Source: a bacterium
GTDB lineage: Bacteria > Bacillota > Clostridia > Lachnospirales > Lachnospiraceae
Direction of reading: 5' to 3'
DNA length: 64,000 nt
Assembly: GCA_004562765.1 (NCBI GenBank)
Contig: SFRL01000011.1
Span: forward strand, 10,917-74,916
The translations under genes were made by a program, and so were the position numbers. Shown here piece after piece: positions 25,954 to 35,037 of this stretch. The notes beneath the pieces are model-generated. The model was not told the DNA's origin and ran no database searches. It saw only the letters and a list, made by a program, of their open reading frames with translations. The stretch's first letter is position 1. Every line of letters starts with the position of its first letter.

Positions 25954-27018
25954 TTATGATTCTGCTTCGTCAACTTCTGCGTCCACAATAACGACTGGCT
26001 CGTTTTCGATCAAAACTCTATCAAAGTCACTTTGATAAAGTTGATCTTGCTTTACTCTATACTTTTCAAATTCACATAAAGCATGCTCCTCTGCCATTTT
26101 AGCTGATATTGTCCCTGCATGAGTAAGGATATCCTTTCTTGATAAGCGCAATATACCTTCAAATTGCTCTGCCCAGTCCTCCATCGTCATTGGAACATGT
26201 TCCTCTGCCCGAAGTTCCGCCAAATCTAAATATGCATTCACAATCCTCGCCATAGCTGATAATTCTTCTTTTGTTAAATAATTTTTCGCAACAACCACGT
26301 CAAATCTTTGAATCTTTCCATTCGGTGCATCTTTCCACGTAGTTAACCCCATATGTTCTTTTTCACTATCTGCCCTATGATAAACTACTTCTGCTGCTGT
26401 TTCACCATGTATTGCCCAATGTAATTGATTCTGTACTTTAGAAAAAAACAATCTTGTAGTCTGTGCTCTGGGGTCGTAATCGATGCTAGTCGCATAAATA
26501 TCTGTAATCTTTTGATAGAATCTTCTTTCTGATAAACGTATTTCTCTAATTCGTTCTAACTGCTCTTCAAAATAATCTTTTGTCAAGACAGTACCAAAAT
26601 TTTTCAAACGTTCATCATCCATAGTGAAGCCTTTTATCGTAAATTCTTCTATAATGCCATTCGCCCATTTACGAAATTGTACTGCTCTCGGCGAATCCAC
26701 CTTATTCCCCACCGCGATAATAGCCTTTAAATTATAATGATTTGTGTTATAAGTTTTGCCATCCGATGCAGTTATTCGAAATTTTCGAATAACTGACGAT
26801 TCCTCTAATTCACCATCTGCAAATATTTTTTTTAAATGATAGTTAATTGTATGCACTTCCACATTATATAATAGTCCCATCATTTTCTGCGTAAGCCAAA
26901 CATTCTCATCAAAATATATTGCATTTACATCACTTTCCCCGGTTGCGGTGATAAAAGTCAAATATTCAGCTGCCGATGAACGAATAATAGATATTTCTTT
27001 CTTCTTTTTCTTTGCCAT
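25954..27018 (-). CDS. rhuM: RhuM family protein
   Basis: This protein has 354 residues from the ATG at 27018, chosen because GAGGAAA lies just before it; the frame also opens from an upstream TTG. The family hallmarks are an N-terminal DNA-binding-like part (IYFDENVWLTQKMMGLLYNVEVHTINYHLKKIF), the motif SVIRKFRITASDGKTYNTNHYNL, a central coiled segment with RIREIRLSERRFYQKITDIYATSIDYDP, and a C-terminal Fic/Doc-like helical region. RhuM genes are common cargo of mobile islands and sit near defence genes; the biochemical role is not established. Codon use is AT-rich, unlike uvrB and galA on either side, which suggests acquisition. It now leads the uvrB transcript. Confidence 0.85.
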   Translation of the reverse strand: MAKKKKKEISIIRSSAAEYLTFITATGESDVNAIYFDENVWLTQKMMGLLYNVEVHTINYHLKKIFADGELEESSVIRKFRITASDGKTYNTNHYNLKAIIAVGNKVDSPRAVQFRKWANGIIEEFTIKGFTMDDERLKNFGTVLTKDYFEEQLERIREIRLSERRFYQKITDIYATSIDYDPRAQTTRLFFSKVQNQLHWAIHGETAAEVVYHRADSEKEHMGLTTWKDAPNGKIQRFDVVVAKNYLTKEELSAMARIVNAYLDLAELRAEEHVPMTMEDWAEQFEGILRLSRKDILTHAGTISAKMAEEHALCEFEKYRVKQDQLYQSDFDRVLIENEPVVIVDAEVDEAES

Positions 27019-27104
27019 AAGCGTTTCCTCTTTCAAAAATCAAAGCCGGCCTATATATTACTTCTCATCAAATCATATCTGTTCTTCATTATACCAAAAC
27101 AAAT

Positions 27105-27148
27105 AAAGAAAGTACAGAAAAATCGAATGTTTGTTCTGCACTTTCTTT
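27105..27148 (-). terminator. Terminator of the alpha-galactosidase gene
   Basis: A 15-bp stem (27105-27119 with 27134-27148, one A-C mismatch) starts 5 bases after the stop codon on the minus strand and ends in TTTATTTGTTTT. Confidence 0.8.
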
Positions 27149-27153
27149 GTTTA

Positions 27154-29265
27154 CTACTCTTCCAACAGTACTGCCACCGCCCGCATATCCTCCGGAATAT
27201 TGCAGATCAACTGTCCGTCGGCGATGGTCACTTCTGCCTCCGCATCGGAATAAATGTCCGCAATCTGTAAATGCCGATCCGCCGGTAAGGGAGTCTCCAT
27301 TGGTTGCGCATGATCGCCGTTGAAGGTGTGGAATACCGCCAGTGCCAGATGTTCTGCCTCCCCGGTTCCGAGGCGCAGCAGGCACTGCCAGCCGGTGGGA
27401 TGACGATAGCTGACCACTTCCGGGCCGAAGCGCATGCTGTATCCGTGCTTTATGACGGGCGCTGCCTTGCGGTAAAATGCGATTCCCCGGTCGATCAGCT
27501 GCCATTGTGCATCCGACAGCTCCGTGACGTCCCCGGACAGACACATTCTGCCTAAAAATGTATTCGCGATTGAATACGCGATCCGCTTCAGCGAATCGGT
27601 TTTCCGGATCACTGCCCAGATCTGGCTCTGGCGCGGCAGAATGACCCGGTGGAGGTTCGCCGCGATGATGGGTATCTCCTCACATTCATGTGCATCCGAA
27701 AAGGATGCCATGCTGCATTCGCTCATCATGAGCGGTTCCAGCTTATGTCCGCCGGAAGCACAGTTTTCCAGGATGATGCCCGGCACCTCCCGTTTTATTC
27801 TCCGGATAAAGCTAAGGGATGCCTCCATGTTCTGACGAAGTCCCTCTCCAAGCGACTCTGCACCGTCGCAGCCCACGCCGATGCTGTCATTATAATCCAT
27901 CTTCATGTATTCAAAACCATAGGTATTCAGCGTGCCGATCACCTTTTTGGCTAGATCCTCCTGCACCTGCTCCTGACGCATATCCCAGAATCTTCGCATG
28001 GAAGTGGTGAGCACGGTTCCCTCCCGTTTCAACAGATGGTCCGTATCGTTATAGCTGTCCGCTTTCGCTCCCACGTTATCAATCTCAAACCAGATACCGG
28101 GTTTCATGCCGCTTTCTTTAATGTAATCCACAGTCTTTTGCAATCCTTCCGGGAATAATTCCTGCGAGATCCGGTAATCGCCCATGGCGACATCCCACGG
28201 AACGCCCTCCTGCTTGTACCATCCGCAGTCGATGACAAAATAGGAGAAGCCTTTCTCCCTGATTTTATCCACGATGGCACATATATTTTCATGCGACGGA
28301 CAGCCCCAGGTCGTACAATACTCATTGAAAATGATGGGCAGTTCCTGCTCGGATGCCGGTCCCGCGTCCACTGCCGCCTCGATCGCAGCAGTCAGCCGCT
28401 GTGAGATCTTATCGATCCCGCCTCCTCTGCAGACAGACAGGATCGCTGTCGGAGTCGTAAACTGCCCGCCGGGTGCTACATTCTTTTTCCAGTGCCCGAA
28501 ATCATAGTCTGCCAGCCCTCCGGATATATTCAGGTCATCGCCTCTGCGATACAGCTCCATCTGCCAGGATGCATTGTGCATCAGCTGTGCACCCCAGAAG
28601 ATATCTGATTTTGTATCCTCGATGACGGCATAAGGAAAATAACCGTTTACCGGCATGGAGCCCACCTGACCGAACCGCTCACTGCGCACTGCGTGACCAC
28701 CCCAGGAGGGCTCTAACTGCAATTCTTCCAAAAGCTGTGACTCCGGCCTTCCCTCCATGCTCCAGACGCCGCGGATGCGGTGCACCCGGATCTGCCCCCA
28801 TTCTTCCGAGCTGACAAAGGGCGAGATCCCGCCGAGCGAAAAGCTGGACAGCAGCTCCAGCTCTGCTTCCTGTGTCGAATGATTTTCAAATACGGTATGA
28901 GAAAACAGGCTTTGGTTTTTGTCCTGCCAGGTCAGAACATGTCTGTAAACATAACCTCTTTCATCTCTGAACACGGTACAGACTTCCGTTTTTTCTCCCT
29001 GTTTTTCCACTTGCTGTCTGTCAAAGATCAATGCTTCCACGGAAGCGCTCTCCCGCAGCGTCCTTCCGCCCGCATAAGCTCCCTGATAAGCATCGCCACC
29101 AAGCTTTACCTGGACCATACTGTCCGGGTAGGGTTTTTCTTTATATACCGGCTCATAACAGGCATCTTCCGGAAGCAGCACCAGCTCCATACTGCACGTT
29201 TCCTCATCCTGAACATAAACCGCTTTCATATCTCCCAATCGTATTTCGCTGTACACCTGTTTCAT
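27154..29265 (-). CDS. Alpha-galactosidase, glycoside hydrolase family 36
   Basis: This protein has 703 residues from the ATG at 29265, which follows a perfect AAGGAGGA. There is no signal peptide, so it is cytoplasmic. The N-terminal beta-sandwich is followed by a TIM barrel with FFVIDCGWYKQEG-type strand (VIDCGWYKQ), the nucleophile motif FEYMKMDYNDSIG (Asp of KxD), LENCASGGHKLEP and the acid/base segment MASFSDAHE. It hydrolyses terminal alpha-galactosides such as melibiose and raffinose. No transporter or regulator is next to it. It has a hairpin terminator on each side, so it is a single-gene unit. Confidence 0.93.
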   Translation of the reverse strand: MKQVYSEIRLGDMKAVYVQDEETCSMELVLLPEDACYEPVYKEKPYPDSMVQVKLGGDAYQGAYAGGRTLRESASVEALIFDRQQVEKQGEKTEVCTVFRDERGYVYRHVLTWQDKNQSLFSHTVFENHSTQEAELELLSSFSLGGISPFVSSEEWGQIRVHRIRGVWSMEGRPESQLLEELQLEPSWGGHAVRSERFGQVGSMPVNGYFPYAVIEDTKSDIFWGAQLMHNASWQMELYRRGDDLNISGGLADYDFGHWKKNVAPGGQFTTPTAILSVCRGGGIDKISQRLTAAIEAAVDAGPASEQELPIIFNEYCTTWGCPSHENICAIVDKIREKGFSYFVIDCGWYKQEGVPWDVAMGDYRISQELFPEGLQKTVDYIKESGMKPGIWFEIDNVGAKADSYNDTDHLLKREGTVLTTSMRRFWDMRQEQVQEDLAKKVIGTLNTYGFEYMKMDYNDSIGVGCDGAESLGEGLRQNMEASLSFIRRIKREVPGIILENCASGGHKLEPLMMSECSMASFSDAHECEEIPIIAANLHRVILPRQSQIWAVIRKTDSLKRIAYSIANTFLGRMCLSGDVTELSDAQWQLIDRGIAFYRKAAPVIKHGYSMRFGPEVVSYRHPTGWQCLLRLGTGEAEHLALAVFHTFNGDHAQPMETPLPADRHLQIADIYSDAEAEVTIADGQLICNIPEDMRAVAVLLEE

Positions 29266-29292
29266 TTTCCCATCCTCCTTCACAAACAGATA

Positions 29293-29325
29293 CAGCCCGA
29301 AGGGCATCTTCCCTCCGGGCTGTCT
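29293..29325 (-). terminator. Terminator after the transglutaminase-like gene
   Basis: The stem ACAGCCCGaAGGG/CCCTcCGGGCTGT lies between the stop at 29353 and the alpha-galactosidase start. On the minus strand the tail is ATCTGTTTGT; on the plus strand it is CTTTATT. Confidence 0.65.
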
Positions 29326-29352
29326 TTATTCTCCGTGGCAAAAGAAACGTCC

Positions 29353-30432
29353 CTATGCCATATCTACATATTTTTTTGCATTCTCAGTCTTGTCCCATGT
29401 ATGGGTGTGTTTCTTTTCCAATTGCTTCTGTGTCAGGTAGAAATATTCCTGCATCACCTTCGCCTTGGAACCGCCATCCGGAACAGGATCATCCCATGTC
29501 GCATCGATATAATAGTAGCTGCTGCCATTTTTTACATAATTCCATGCGTGAGAAGCACCACCTGCATCTCCGGTCACAGCGATGGAACGGATGCCCGCCT
29601 TTAACGCCAACAGGTTGAATGCAGCCGCATAGCCCTGACAAACGGCTTCTTTATTGATCAGACAACCGTATGCCGTAAATGCGTCGTGATAGCTGCCCGC
29701 GGAAACCCGCTCCTTGTAAACACAGTTTTTCACCAGATAGTCATGGATCGCCTTCAGCTTCTGCTTGTTCGTCATGCCTTTTTTGATGATCTTCTTCAGA
29801 ACCGCATCTGCCTTTGCATCGGCTTTTTTCATTTTCGACTTGATGGCGGAAGCACTCAGATCACCGCTCGGACGATATCCGAACGTTCCATCCGCGCTCT
29901 TCCAGATCATAATGCCATAGTTGTACTCCGGATGATGTTGAAGCGCCAGAACAAATGTATCATGGTACATGGCGTTCTCCGCATAAAAATTCGTCGAATA
30001 ATCCCGTTTTTTTAATGCTTTTAGCGCACGTGCATAGGCCGTCTTCTCCGAGGAGAGCACCGTCACTTTTTTCGTAAACTGCGATGAGATGTCAAACCTG
30101 TAGGTAGCCATACGACTGTCCGTGATCTCTACGATATAGGAAGTCCCATTCATCAGTTTGCCGTTTTTGAGCGCGGCTTCCTCCAAAAGCTTCATCAGTT
30201 CACTCGCATAGTTGTCAGCCTCCTGCTTTGCCTGATATTCGTTGACCGAAAATGTCCGGTAAACCGTGAGTTTCACTTCCAGATCACCATTTGCAAACGC
30301 CTGATCCATGATCCCGCGGATCTCCGCTTCATCGTGTGCTGTTGCTGCCCTGACCGGTACAACCCCCGCCAGCAGCGCGCACACAAGTACAAGCAAACAT
30401 ACGCCGGCTCTCTGCCTCCATCTCTTGTTCAT
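29353..30432 (-). CDS. Secreted transglutaminase-like (papain-fold) protein
   Basis: This 359-residue protein has a signal peptide (basic start, hydrophobic 9-24, probable cut after VRA or AAT near residue 30). The C-terminal half is a transglutaminase-like domain with all three catalytic residues visible: Cys in EAVCQGYAAAFN, His in GGASHAWNYVK and Asp in YYIDATWDDP. The N-terminal half is unassigned. Bacterial members act as peptidases or in wall remodelling. It lies just downstream of secA, its export motor, with 21 bases between them, so read-through is possible. Confidence 0.88.
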   Translation of the reverse strand: MNKRWRQRAGVCLLVLVCALLAGVVPVRAATAHDEAEIRGIMDQAFANGDLEVKLTVYRTFSVNEYQAKQEADNYASELMKLLEEAALKNGKLMNGTSYIVEITDSRMATYRFDISSQFTKKVTVLSSEKTAYARALKALKKRDYSTNFYAENAMYHDTFVLALQHHPEYNYGIMIWKSADGTFGYRPSGDLSASAIKSKMKKADAKADAVLKKIIKKGMTNKQKLKAIHDYLVKNCVYKERVSAGSYHDAFTAYGCLINKEAVCQGYAAAFNLLALKAGIRSIAVTGDAGGASHAWNYVKNGSSYYYIDATWDDPVPDGGSKAKVMQEYFYLTQKQLEKKHTHTWDKTENAKKYVDMA

Positions 30433-30453
30433 AATTCTCTCCGTAAACTGCCT

Positions 30454-33024
30454 TTATCCCATTCTGCCGCAGCACTGTTTGTATTTCTTGCCGCTTCCGC
30501 AAGGGCAGGGATCATTGGGATAGATCTTCTTTGCCTCTCGTTTTTTCGGTGCCGCCGCTAAAGATTCATCCTTGTTGGTTCCGGTCACCTTTGCCACCTG
30601 CTCGCGCTCTACCTTCTGCTCTACCTTCACGTGGAACAGCAGACGAAGTGTATCCTCGGCAATTGCCGCGGTCATGGCATCAAACATCTCAAAGCCTGCC
30701 AGCTTGTATTCTACCAGCGGATCACGCTGCGCAAAAGACTGCAAACCGATACCCTGACGAAGCTGATCCATATCGTCGATGTGTGCCATCCACTTGCGGT
30801 CGATGGTCTTTAACAGTACCACGCGCTCCAGCTCGCGCACTGCCTCCGGCTCCGGAAACTCTGCCTCTTTCGCCTCGTACAGCTTGACCGCGCGCTCCTT
30901 TAATGTATGCTTTAGTTCCTTCGTGTTCTTGTAGCCCTTTACCTCATCCGGTGTCACAGGCTCCATCGGGATCACAGGGATCATGATCTGATTCAGCTCA
31001 TTGACATCCCACTCCTCCTGCGGGAGATCGTCGGAAATGCACGTATCCACCGCATTCTCCACGAAGTCGGTCATCATCTTATAGATGGAATCGCGCATGC
31101 TCTCGCCGTTTAATACGCGGGCGCGCTCCTCGTAAATGATCTCTCTCTGGTCGTTGTTGACCTGATCGTAATCCAACAGGTTTTTACGAATACCGAAGTT
31201 GTTGCTCTCGATCTTCATCTGTGCTTTCTCAATGGCGTTAGTCAGCATCTTGTGCTGGATCTCCTCGCCCTCGGGAACGCCCAGTGCGTTGAACATGTTC
31301 ATGAGCTTTTCGGAACCGAACAGACGCATGAGATCATCTTCCAGCGAAATATAGAACTTGGATTCACCGGGATCTCCCTGACGTCCGGAACGACCGCGCA
31401 GCTGGTTGTCGATACGGCGTGACTCGTGACGCTCCGTACCGATGATCTTCAGACCTCCCGCTGCCACGGACTCGGGATCAAGCTTGATATCCGTACCACG
31501 ACCTGCCATATTTGTGGCGATGGTCACGGTGCCATGTTCTCCGGCGTGGGATACGATCTCAGCCTCCATCTCATGGAACTTCGCATTTAAGACCTGATGC
31601 TTGATGCCTTCTTTATTTAACATCTTGGAAAGCAGTTCGGAGGTCTCGATGGTGATCGTACCGACGAGCACCGGCTGTCCCTTTGCGTGGGAAGCCTTGA
31701 CATCCTCCACAACTGCGTGGAATTTCTCTTTTTTCGTCTTGTATACGGCATCCTGATGATCGACACGGATCACCGGCATGTTTGTGGGCACTTCCACAAC
31801 GTCCATACCGTAAATGTCACGGAACTCCTTCTCCTCGGTGAGCGCCGTACCGGTCATGCCGGCTTTTTTATCAAATTTATTGAAGAAGTTCTGGAAAGTG
31901 ATCGTTGCGAGCGTGCGGCTCTCACGTTTTACCTTTACATGCTCCTTCGCCTCGATGGCCTGATGCAGACCGTCTGAATAACGGCGTCCGGGCATGATAC
32001 GTCCGGTAAACTCATCCACGATGAGCACCTCGTCATCCTTTACCACATAGTCCTTGTCGCGGAACATGAGGTTGTGGGCACGCAGCGCAAGGATGATGTT
32101 ATGCTGGATCTCCAGATTTTCCGCGTCCGCCAGGTTTTCGATCTTAAAGAAGTTTTCGACCTTTTCCACACCCTGTGCAGTCAGGTTGATCACTTTGTCC
32201 TTCTCGTTTACGATAAAGTCACCGGTCTCCTCGATCTCCACACCCATGATGGCATCCATCTTGTTAAACTCGCCGCTGGCCTCACCGCGCTGCATCTGAC
32301 GCGCAAGGATGTCGCACGCCTCGTACAGTCTGGTGGACTTGCCGCTCTGTCCGGAAATGATGAGCGGTGTACGCGCCTCATCAATAAGCACGGAGTCAAC
32401 CTCGTCGATGATGACATAGTGCAGTCCGCGCTGTACCAGCTGCTCCTTGTAAATGACCATGTTATCACGCAGATAGTCAAATCCCAGCTCGTTATTGGTT
32501 ACATAAGTAATGTCACAGTTGTACATCTCACGACGCTCGTCGTTGTCCATGCTGTTTAAGACACAGCCTACCTTCAGTCCTAAAAACTCATGGATCTGTC
32601 CCATCTCATCCGCGTCACGCTTTGCCAGATAATCATTGACCGTGACGATATGAACACCCTTTCCTTCCAGCGCATTCAGATATGCAGGAAGTGTTGCCAC
32701 AAGTGTCTTTCCTTCACCGGTACGCATCTCAGCGATTCGTCCCTGATGGAGTACGATACCTCCGATGAGCTGTACGCGGTAGTGCTCCATGCCGAGCACA
32801 CGGACAGCAGCTTCCCGGACAACTGCATATGCCTCCACCAGAAGGTCATCCAGTGTCTCGCCGTTTGCCAGACGCTCCTTAAATTCTTTTGTCTTGTCTG
32901 CAAGCTGCTCATCGGACAATGCCTGCATGGCAGGGCGCAACGCCTCGATCTTATCTACTAACGGTGTGATTCGTTTGATCTCACGTTCGCTGTGAGTGCC
33001 AAACATTTTTTCCATAAGATTCAT
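30454..33024 (-). CDS. secA: Preprotein translocase ATPase SecA
   Basis: This 856-residue protein has Walker A MRTGEGKTLVATLPAYLNA, the DEAD-like IIDEVDSVLIDEARTPLIISG, VDEFTGRIMPGRRYSDGLHQAIEAKE, motifs TNMAGRGTDIKL and RRIDNQLRGRSGRQGDPG, the helical scaffold, and a C-terminal zinc tail NDPCPCGSGKKYKQCCG. It drives secretion through SecYEG. It has a good promoter (33090-33118) and AGGAG before the ATG. Confidence 0.98.
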   Translation of the reverse strand: MNLMEKMFGTHSEREIKRITPLVDKIEALRPAMQALSDEQLADKTKEFKERLANGETLDDLLVEAYAVVREAAVRVLGMEHYRVQLIGGIVLHQGRIAEMRTGEGKTLVATLPAYLNALEGKGVHIVTVNDYLAKRDADEMGQIHEFLGLKVGCVLNSMDNDERREMYNCDITYVTNNELGFDYLRDNMVIYKEQLVQRGLHYVIIDEVDSVLIDEARTPLIISGQSGKSTRLYEACDILARQMQRGEASGEFNKMDAIMGVEIEETGDFIVNEKDKVINLTAQGVEKVENFFKIENLADAENLEIQHNIILALRAHNLMFRDKDYVVKDDEVLIVDEFTGRIMPGRRYSDGLHQAIEAKEHVKVKRESRTLATITFQNFFNKFDKKAGMTGTALTEEKEFRDIYGMDVVEVPTNMPVIRVDHQDAVYKTKKEKFHAVVEDVKASHAKGQPVLVGTITIETSELLSKMLNKEGIKHQVLNAKFHEMEAEIVSHAGEHGTVTIATNMAGRGTDIKLDPESVAAGGLKIIGTERHESRRIDNQLRGRSGRQGDPGESKFYISLEDDLMRLFGSEKLMNMFNALGVPEGEEIQHKMLTNAIEKAQMKIESNNFGIRKNLLDYDQVNNDQREIIYEERARVLNGESMRDSIYKMMTDFVENAVDTCISDDLPQEEWDVNELNQIMIPVIPMEPVTPDEVKGYKNTKELKHTLKERAVKLYEAKEAEFPEPEAVRELERVVLLKTIDRKWMAHIDDMDQLRQGIGLQSFAQRDPLVEYKLAGFEMFDAMTAAIAEDTLRLLFHVKVEQKVEREQVAKVTGTNKDESLAAAPKKREAKKIYPNDPCPCGSGKKYKQCCGRMG

Positions 33025-33089
33025 ACGAAAATACTCCTAACTATGTCCGGTAACGTTGGTTACCTTTTTATATTCACATTCGCTAACAT

Positions 33090-33118
33090 ATATTAACACG
33101 ATTGCTCACATTTCACAA
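33090..33118 (-). promoter_or_regulatory. Sigma-A promoter of secA
   Basis: On the minus strand TTGTGA (33118-33113), a 17-base spacer and TAATAT (33095-33090), 66 bases before the start codon. Confidence 0.6.
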
Positions 33119-33160
33119 GTGGCAGTCATGTAAAGGTTTTGTGAACGTTTTGTGACGCTA

Positions 33161-33189
33161 TTGCATATTTTTGTCCTGCATGTTAAAAT
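33161..33189 (+). promoter_or_regulatory. Sigma-A promoter of the TSCPD gene
   Basis: TTGCAT (33161-33166), a 17-base spacer and TAAAAT (33184-33189) on the plus strand, 51 bases before the start. It is divergent from the secA promoter. Confidence 0.65.
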
Positions 33190-33239
33190 ATCGTGAATTG
33201 TAAACTGTTGTCAACTTGTTGTAAAAAAGGAGGATCACC

Positions 33240-33497
33240 ATGAACTACACATATAAGACAACCGGAACCTGCTCTTCAAAGATCGAGCTGGAGCTGGACG
33301 GAGACGTGGTACACAATGTAAAATTCACCGGCGGCTGCGACGGTAACCTGAAGGCGATTCCCGCACTGGTCGAGGGTCTGACCGTGGCAGAGATCGAGCA
33401 GAAGATCGGCGGCATTCAATGCGGTTTCAAGAACACGTCCTGCGGCGATCAGTTAGCAAAGGCTTGTCGGGCGGCATTAGAAGCGAGCCAGAATTAA
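33240..33497 (+). CDS. TSCPD domain protein (TIGR03905 type)
   Basis: This 85-residue protein begins MNYTYKTTGTCSSKIELELDG and contains FTGGCDGNLKAIPALVEG and CGFKNTSCGDQLAKA, the Cys-containing motifs of the TSCPD family. In larger proteins TSCPD domains occur at the end of B12-dependent ribonucleotide reductases. As a stand-alone small protein its role is unknown. The ribosome site is a perfect AAGGAGG. It is a monocistronic plus-strand gene between its own promoter and a strong terminator. Confidence 0.92.
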   Translation: MNYTYKTTGTCSSKIELELDGDVVHNVKFTGGCDGNLKAIPALVEGLTVAEIEQKIGGIQCGFKNTSCGDQLAKACRAALEASQN

Positions 33498-33510
33498 AAC
33501 ACTCACTTCA

Positions 33511-33540
33511 AAAATGCACGCGTATACGCGTGCATTTTTT
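33511..33540. terminator. Palindromic bidirectional terminator
   Basis: A perfect 30-base palindrome with no unpaired centre: AAAAATGCACGCGTA followed by its complement. Both strands end in TTTTT. It lies between the converging TSCPD gene and the ABC ATPase gene. Confidence 0.9.
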
Positions 33541-33551
33541 CTGCCTCTCTC

Positions 33552-34313
33552 TTAGTCTGCCTCATATCTTCCGAGGAATTCCTGCAGTCTCGCGTTTCCG
33601 GCATCAAATACTTCTTCCGGCGTTCCCTCGGATACGATCACTCCATGCTCCATAAAGATAATGTGGTCTGCCACATTTCTGGCAAAATTCATTTCATGGG
33701 TCACGATGACCATCGTCATGTGCTCCGCCGCCAGATCCTTGATGACACGCAGGATATCTCCGGTGAGCTCCGGATCCAACGCCGAAGTCGGCTCATCGAA
33801 AAACAGGATCTTCGGGTTCATCGCCAATGCGCGAGCGATCGATACACGCTGCTGCTGTCCGCCGGAAAGCTGATACGGATATGCATCCGCTTTGTCTGCA
33901 AGTCCCATCTTATCCAACAGTGCCCGGGCCTCTTTTTCCACCTCGGCGTGGTCGCGTTTCTGCACCCGGATCGGTGCATCCATCACATTTTTCAGCACGG
34001 AATAGTGCGGAAACAGGTGAAAATTCTGAAATACCATGCCATAATCCCGCCGGATCTCCTTCAACGCAGCATTGTCTGCATAGTGCACCACACCCGCATC
34101 ATCCGTCCATGCGGCTTTTCCGCCCACGTACTCGATCTCTCCGCCGTCGATCGTCTCAAGCATGACCGCGCAGCGCATGATCGTGGACTTACCGGAACCG
34201 GAAGGTCCGATGATCGCCAGAACCTCGCCCTCTTTAACGGACAACGAAATATCCTTCAACACTTCCAGACCGTCGAAGCTCTTTTTGATGTGTTCCATTC
34301 TTAATATGTCCAT
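33552..34313 (-). CDS. Polar amino acid ABC transporter, ATP-binding subunit
   Basis: This 253-residue ABC ATPase has Walker A IGPSGSGKSTIMRC, Q-loop MVFQNFHLFPHYSVLKNVM, signature LSGGQQQRVSIARALAM, Walker B ILFFDEPTSALDPEL and switch VTHEMNFA. The sequence is close to the GlnQ/ArtP group. It forms an importer with the permease and binding protein encoded directly upstream. Compared with the group it carries a 12-residue insertion, GGKAAWTDDAGVV, in the region after Walker A. Confidence 0.94.
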   Translation of the reverse strand: MDILRMEHIKKSFDGLEVLKDISLSVKEGEVLAIIGPSGSGKSTIMRCAVMLETIDGGEIEYVGGKAAWTDDAGVVHYADNAALKEIRRDYGMVFQNFHLFPHYSVLKNVMDAPIRVQKRDHAEVEKEARALLDKMGLADKADAYPYQLSGGQQQRVSIARALAMNPKILFFDEPTSALDPELTGDILRVIKDLAAEHMTMVIVTHEMNFARNVADHIIFMEHGVIVSEGTPEEVFDAGNARLQEFLGRYEAD

Positions 34314-34327
34314 CGCGTGCCTTCCTC

Positions 34328-34993
34328 CTACCTGTAGTAATTCAACTTTTCTTCTACCTTTGTCATGCCGGCGGATACCAGCCAGTTAAAGATAAAGTAA
34401 AAGATTGCCGCCACCACGAAGGGTACAAACGTTGTCTCCTTCGCAGCGATCTGCTTTGCGATCGTAAACATCTCCATGTACGCCAGTGAAAAGGCGAGGG
34501 ACGTATCCTTGACAAGCGTCACCATCTCATTGGTGATCGCAGGCAGCACGCGCTTGATGACCTGCGGCAGGATGATGTGCAGAAATGTCTGAGCCTTCGT
34601 GTAGCCAAGCACCTCCGCAGCCTCGTACTGACCTTTGGGCATCGACTCGATACCGGAACGGTAGATCTCCGCAAAATAAGCGGCATAGTTGATGGAAAAC
34701 GCCAGTATGATCGCCACATAGCGGAAGCCACCGATATTTGCGCCCCATAAATAAAACGGTCCGTAAAAAACGACCATGAGCTGCAACATGAGCGGCGTAC
34801 CTCTCATCACATCAATATACAATTTTGTAATGCCGCGCACAATGCGGAAACGCCCAAAGATCTTCACCTTGGACATGCGCCCGAAAGCGATCAGAAGTCC
34901 CAGCGGTAAAGAGAAAAGTAAAGTCCAGCAGAAAATACTGATGGACTTTACCATTCCTCCCGCCAGCTGTTGAAAAATCATAGCGGTAGACAT
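34328..34993 (-). CDS. Polar amino acid ABC transporter, permease
   Basis: This 221-residue protein has about five membrane segments and the HisMQ-type motif YAAYFAEIYRSGIESMPKGQYEAAEVLGYTKAQTF, where EAA...G contacts the ATPase. The N-terminus GMVKSISIFCWTLLFSLPLG and the stretch RGTPLMLQL are typical. It is likely a homodimer, as no second permease gene is present. AGGAGG precedes the ATG. Confidence 0.94.
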   Translation of the reverse strand: MSTAMIFQQLAGGMVKSISIFCWTLLFSLPLGLLIAFGRMSKVKIFGRFRIVRGITKLYIDVMRGTPLMLQLMVVFYGPFYLWGANIGGFRYVAIILAFSINYAAYFAEIYRSGIESMPKGQYEAAEVLGYTKAQTFLHIILPQVIKRVLPAITNEMVTLVKDTSLAFSLAYMEMFTIAKQIAAKETTFVPFVVAAIFYFIFNWLVSAGMTKVEEKLNYYR

Positions 34994-35037
34994 ATGTATT
35001 CCTCCTGAGACGACTGTAAAGCCGTCACTTTCTCATT

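Noticed and set aside
27124..27137. LexA/DinR-like box (AGAACAAACATTCG on the minus strand) before rhuM-uvrB
   Set aside because: Two mismatches to the palindromic consensus, and the bases are explained by the alpha-galactosidase terminator stem and loop.
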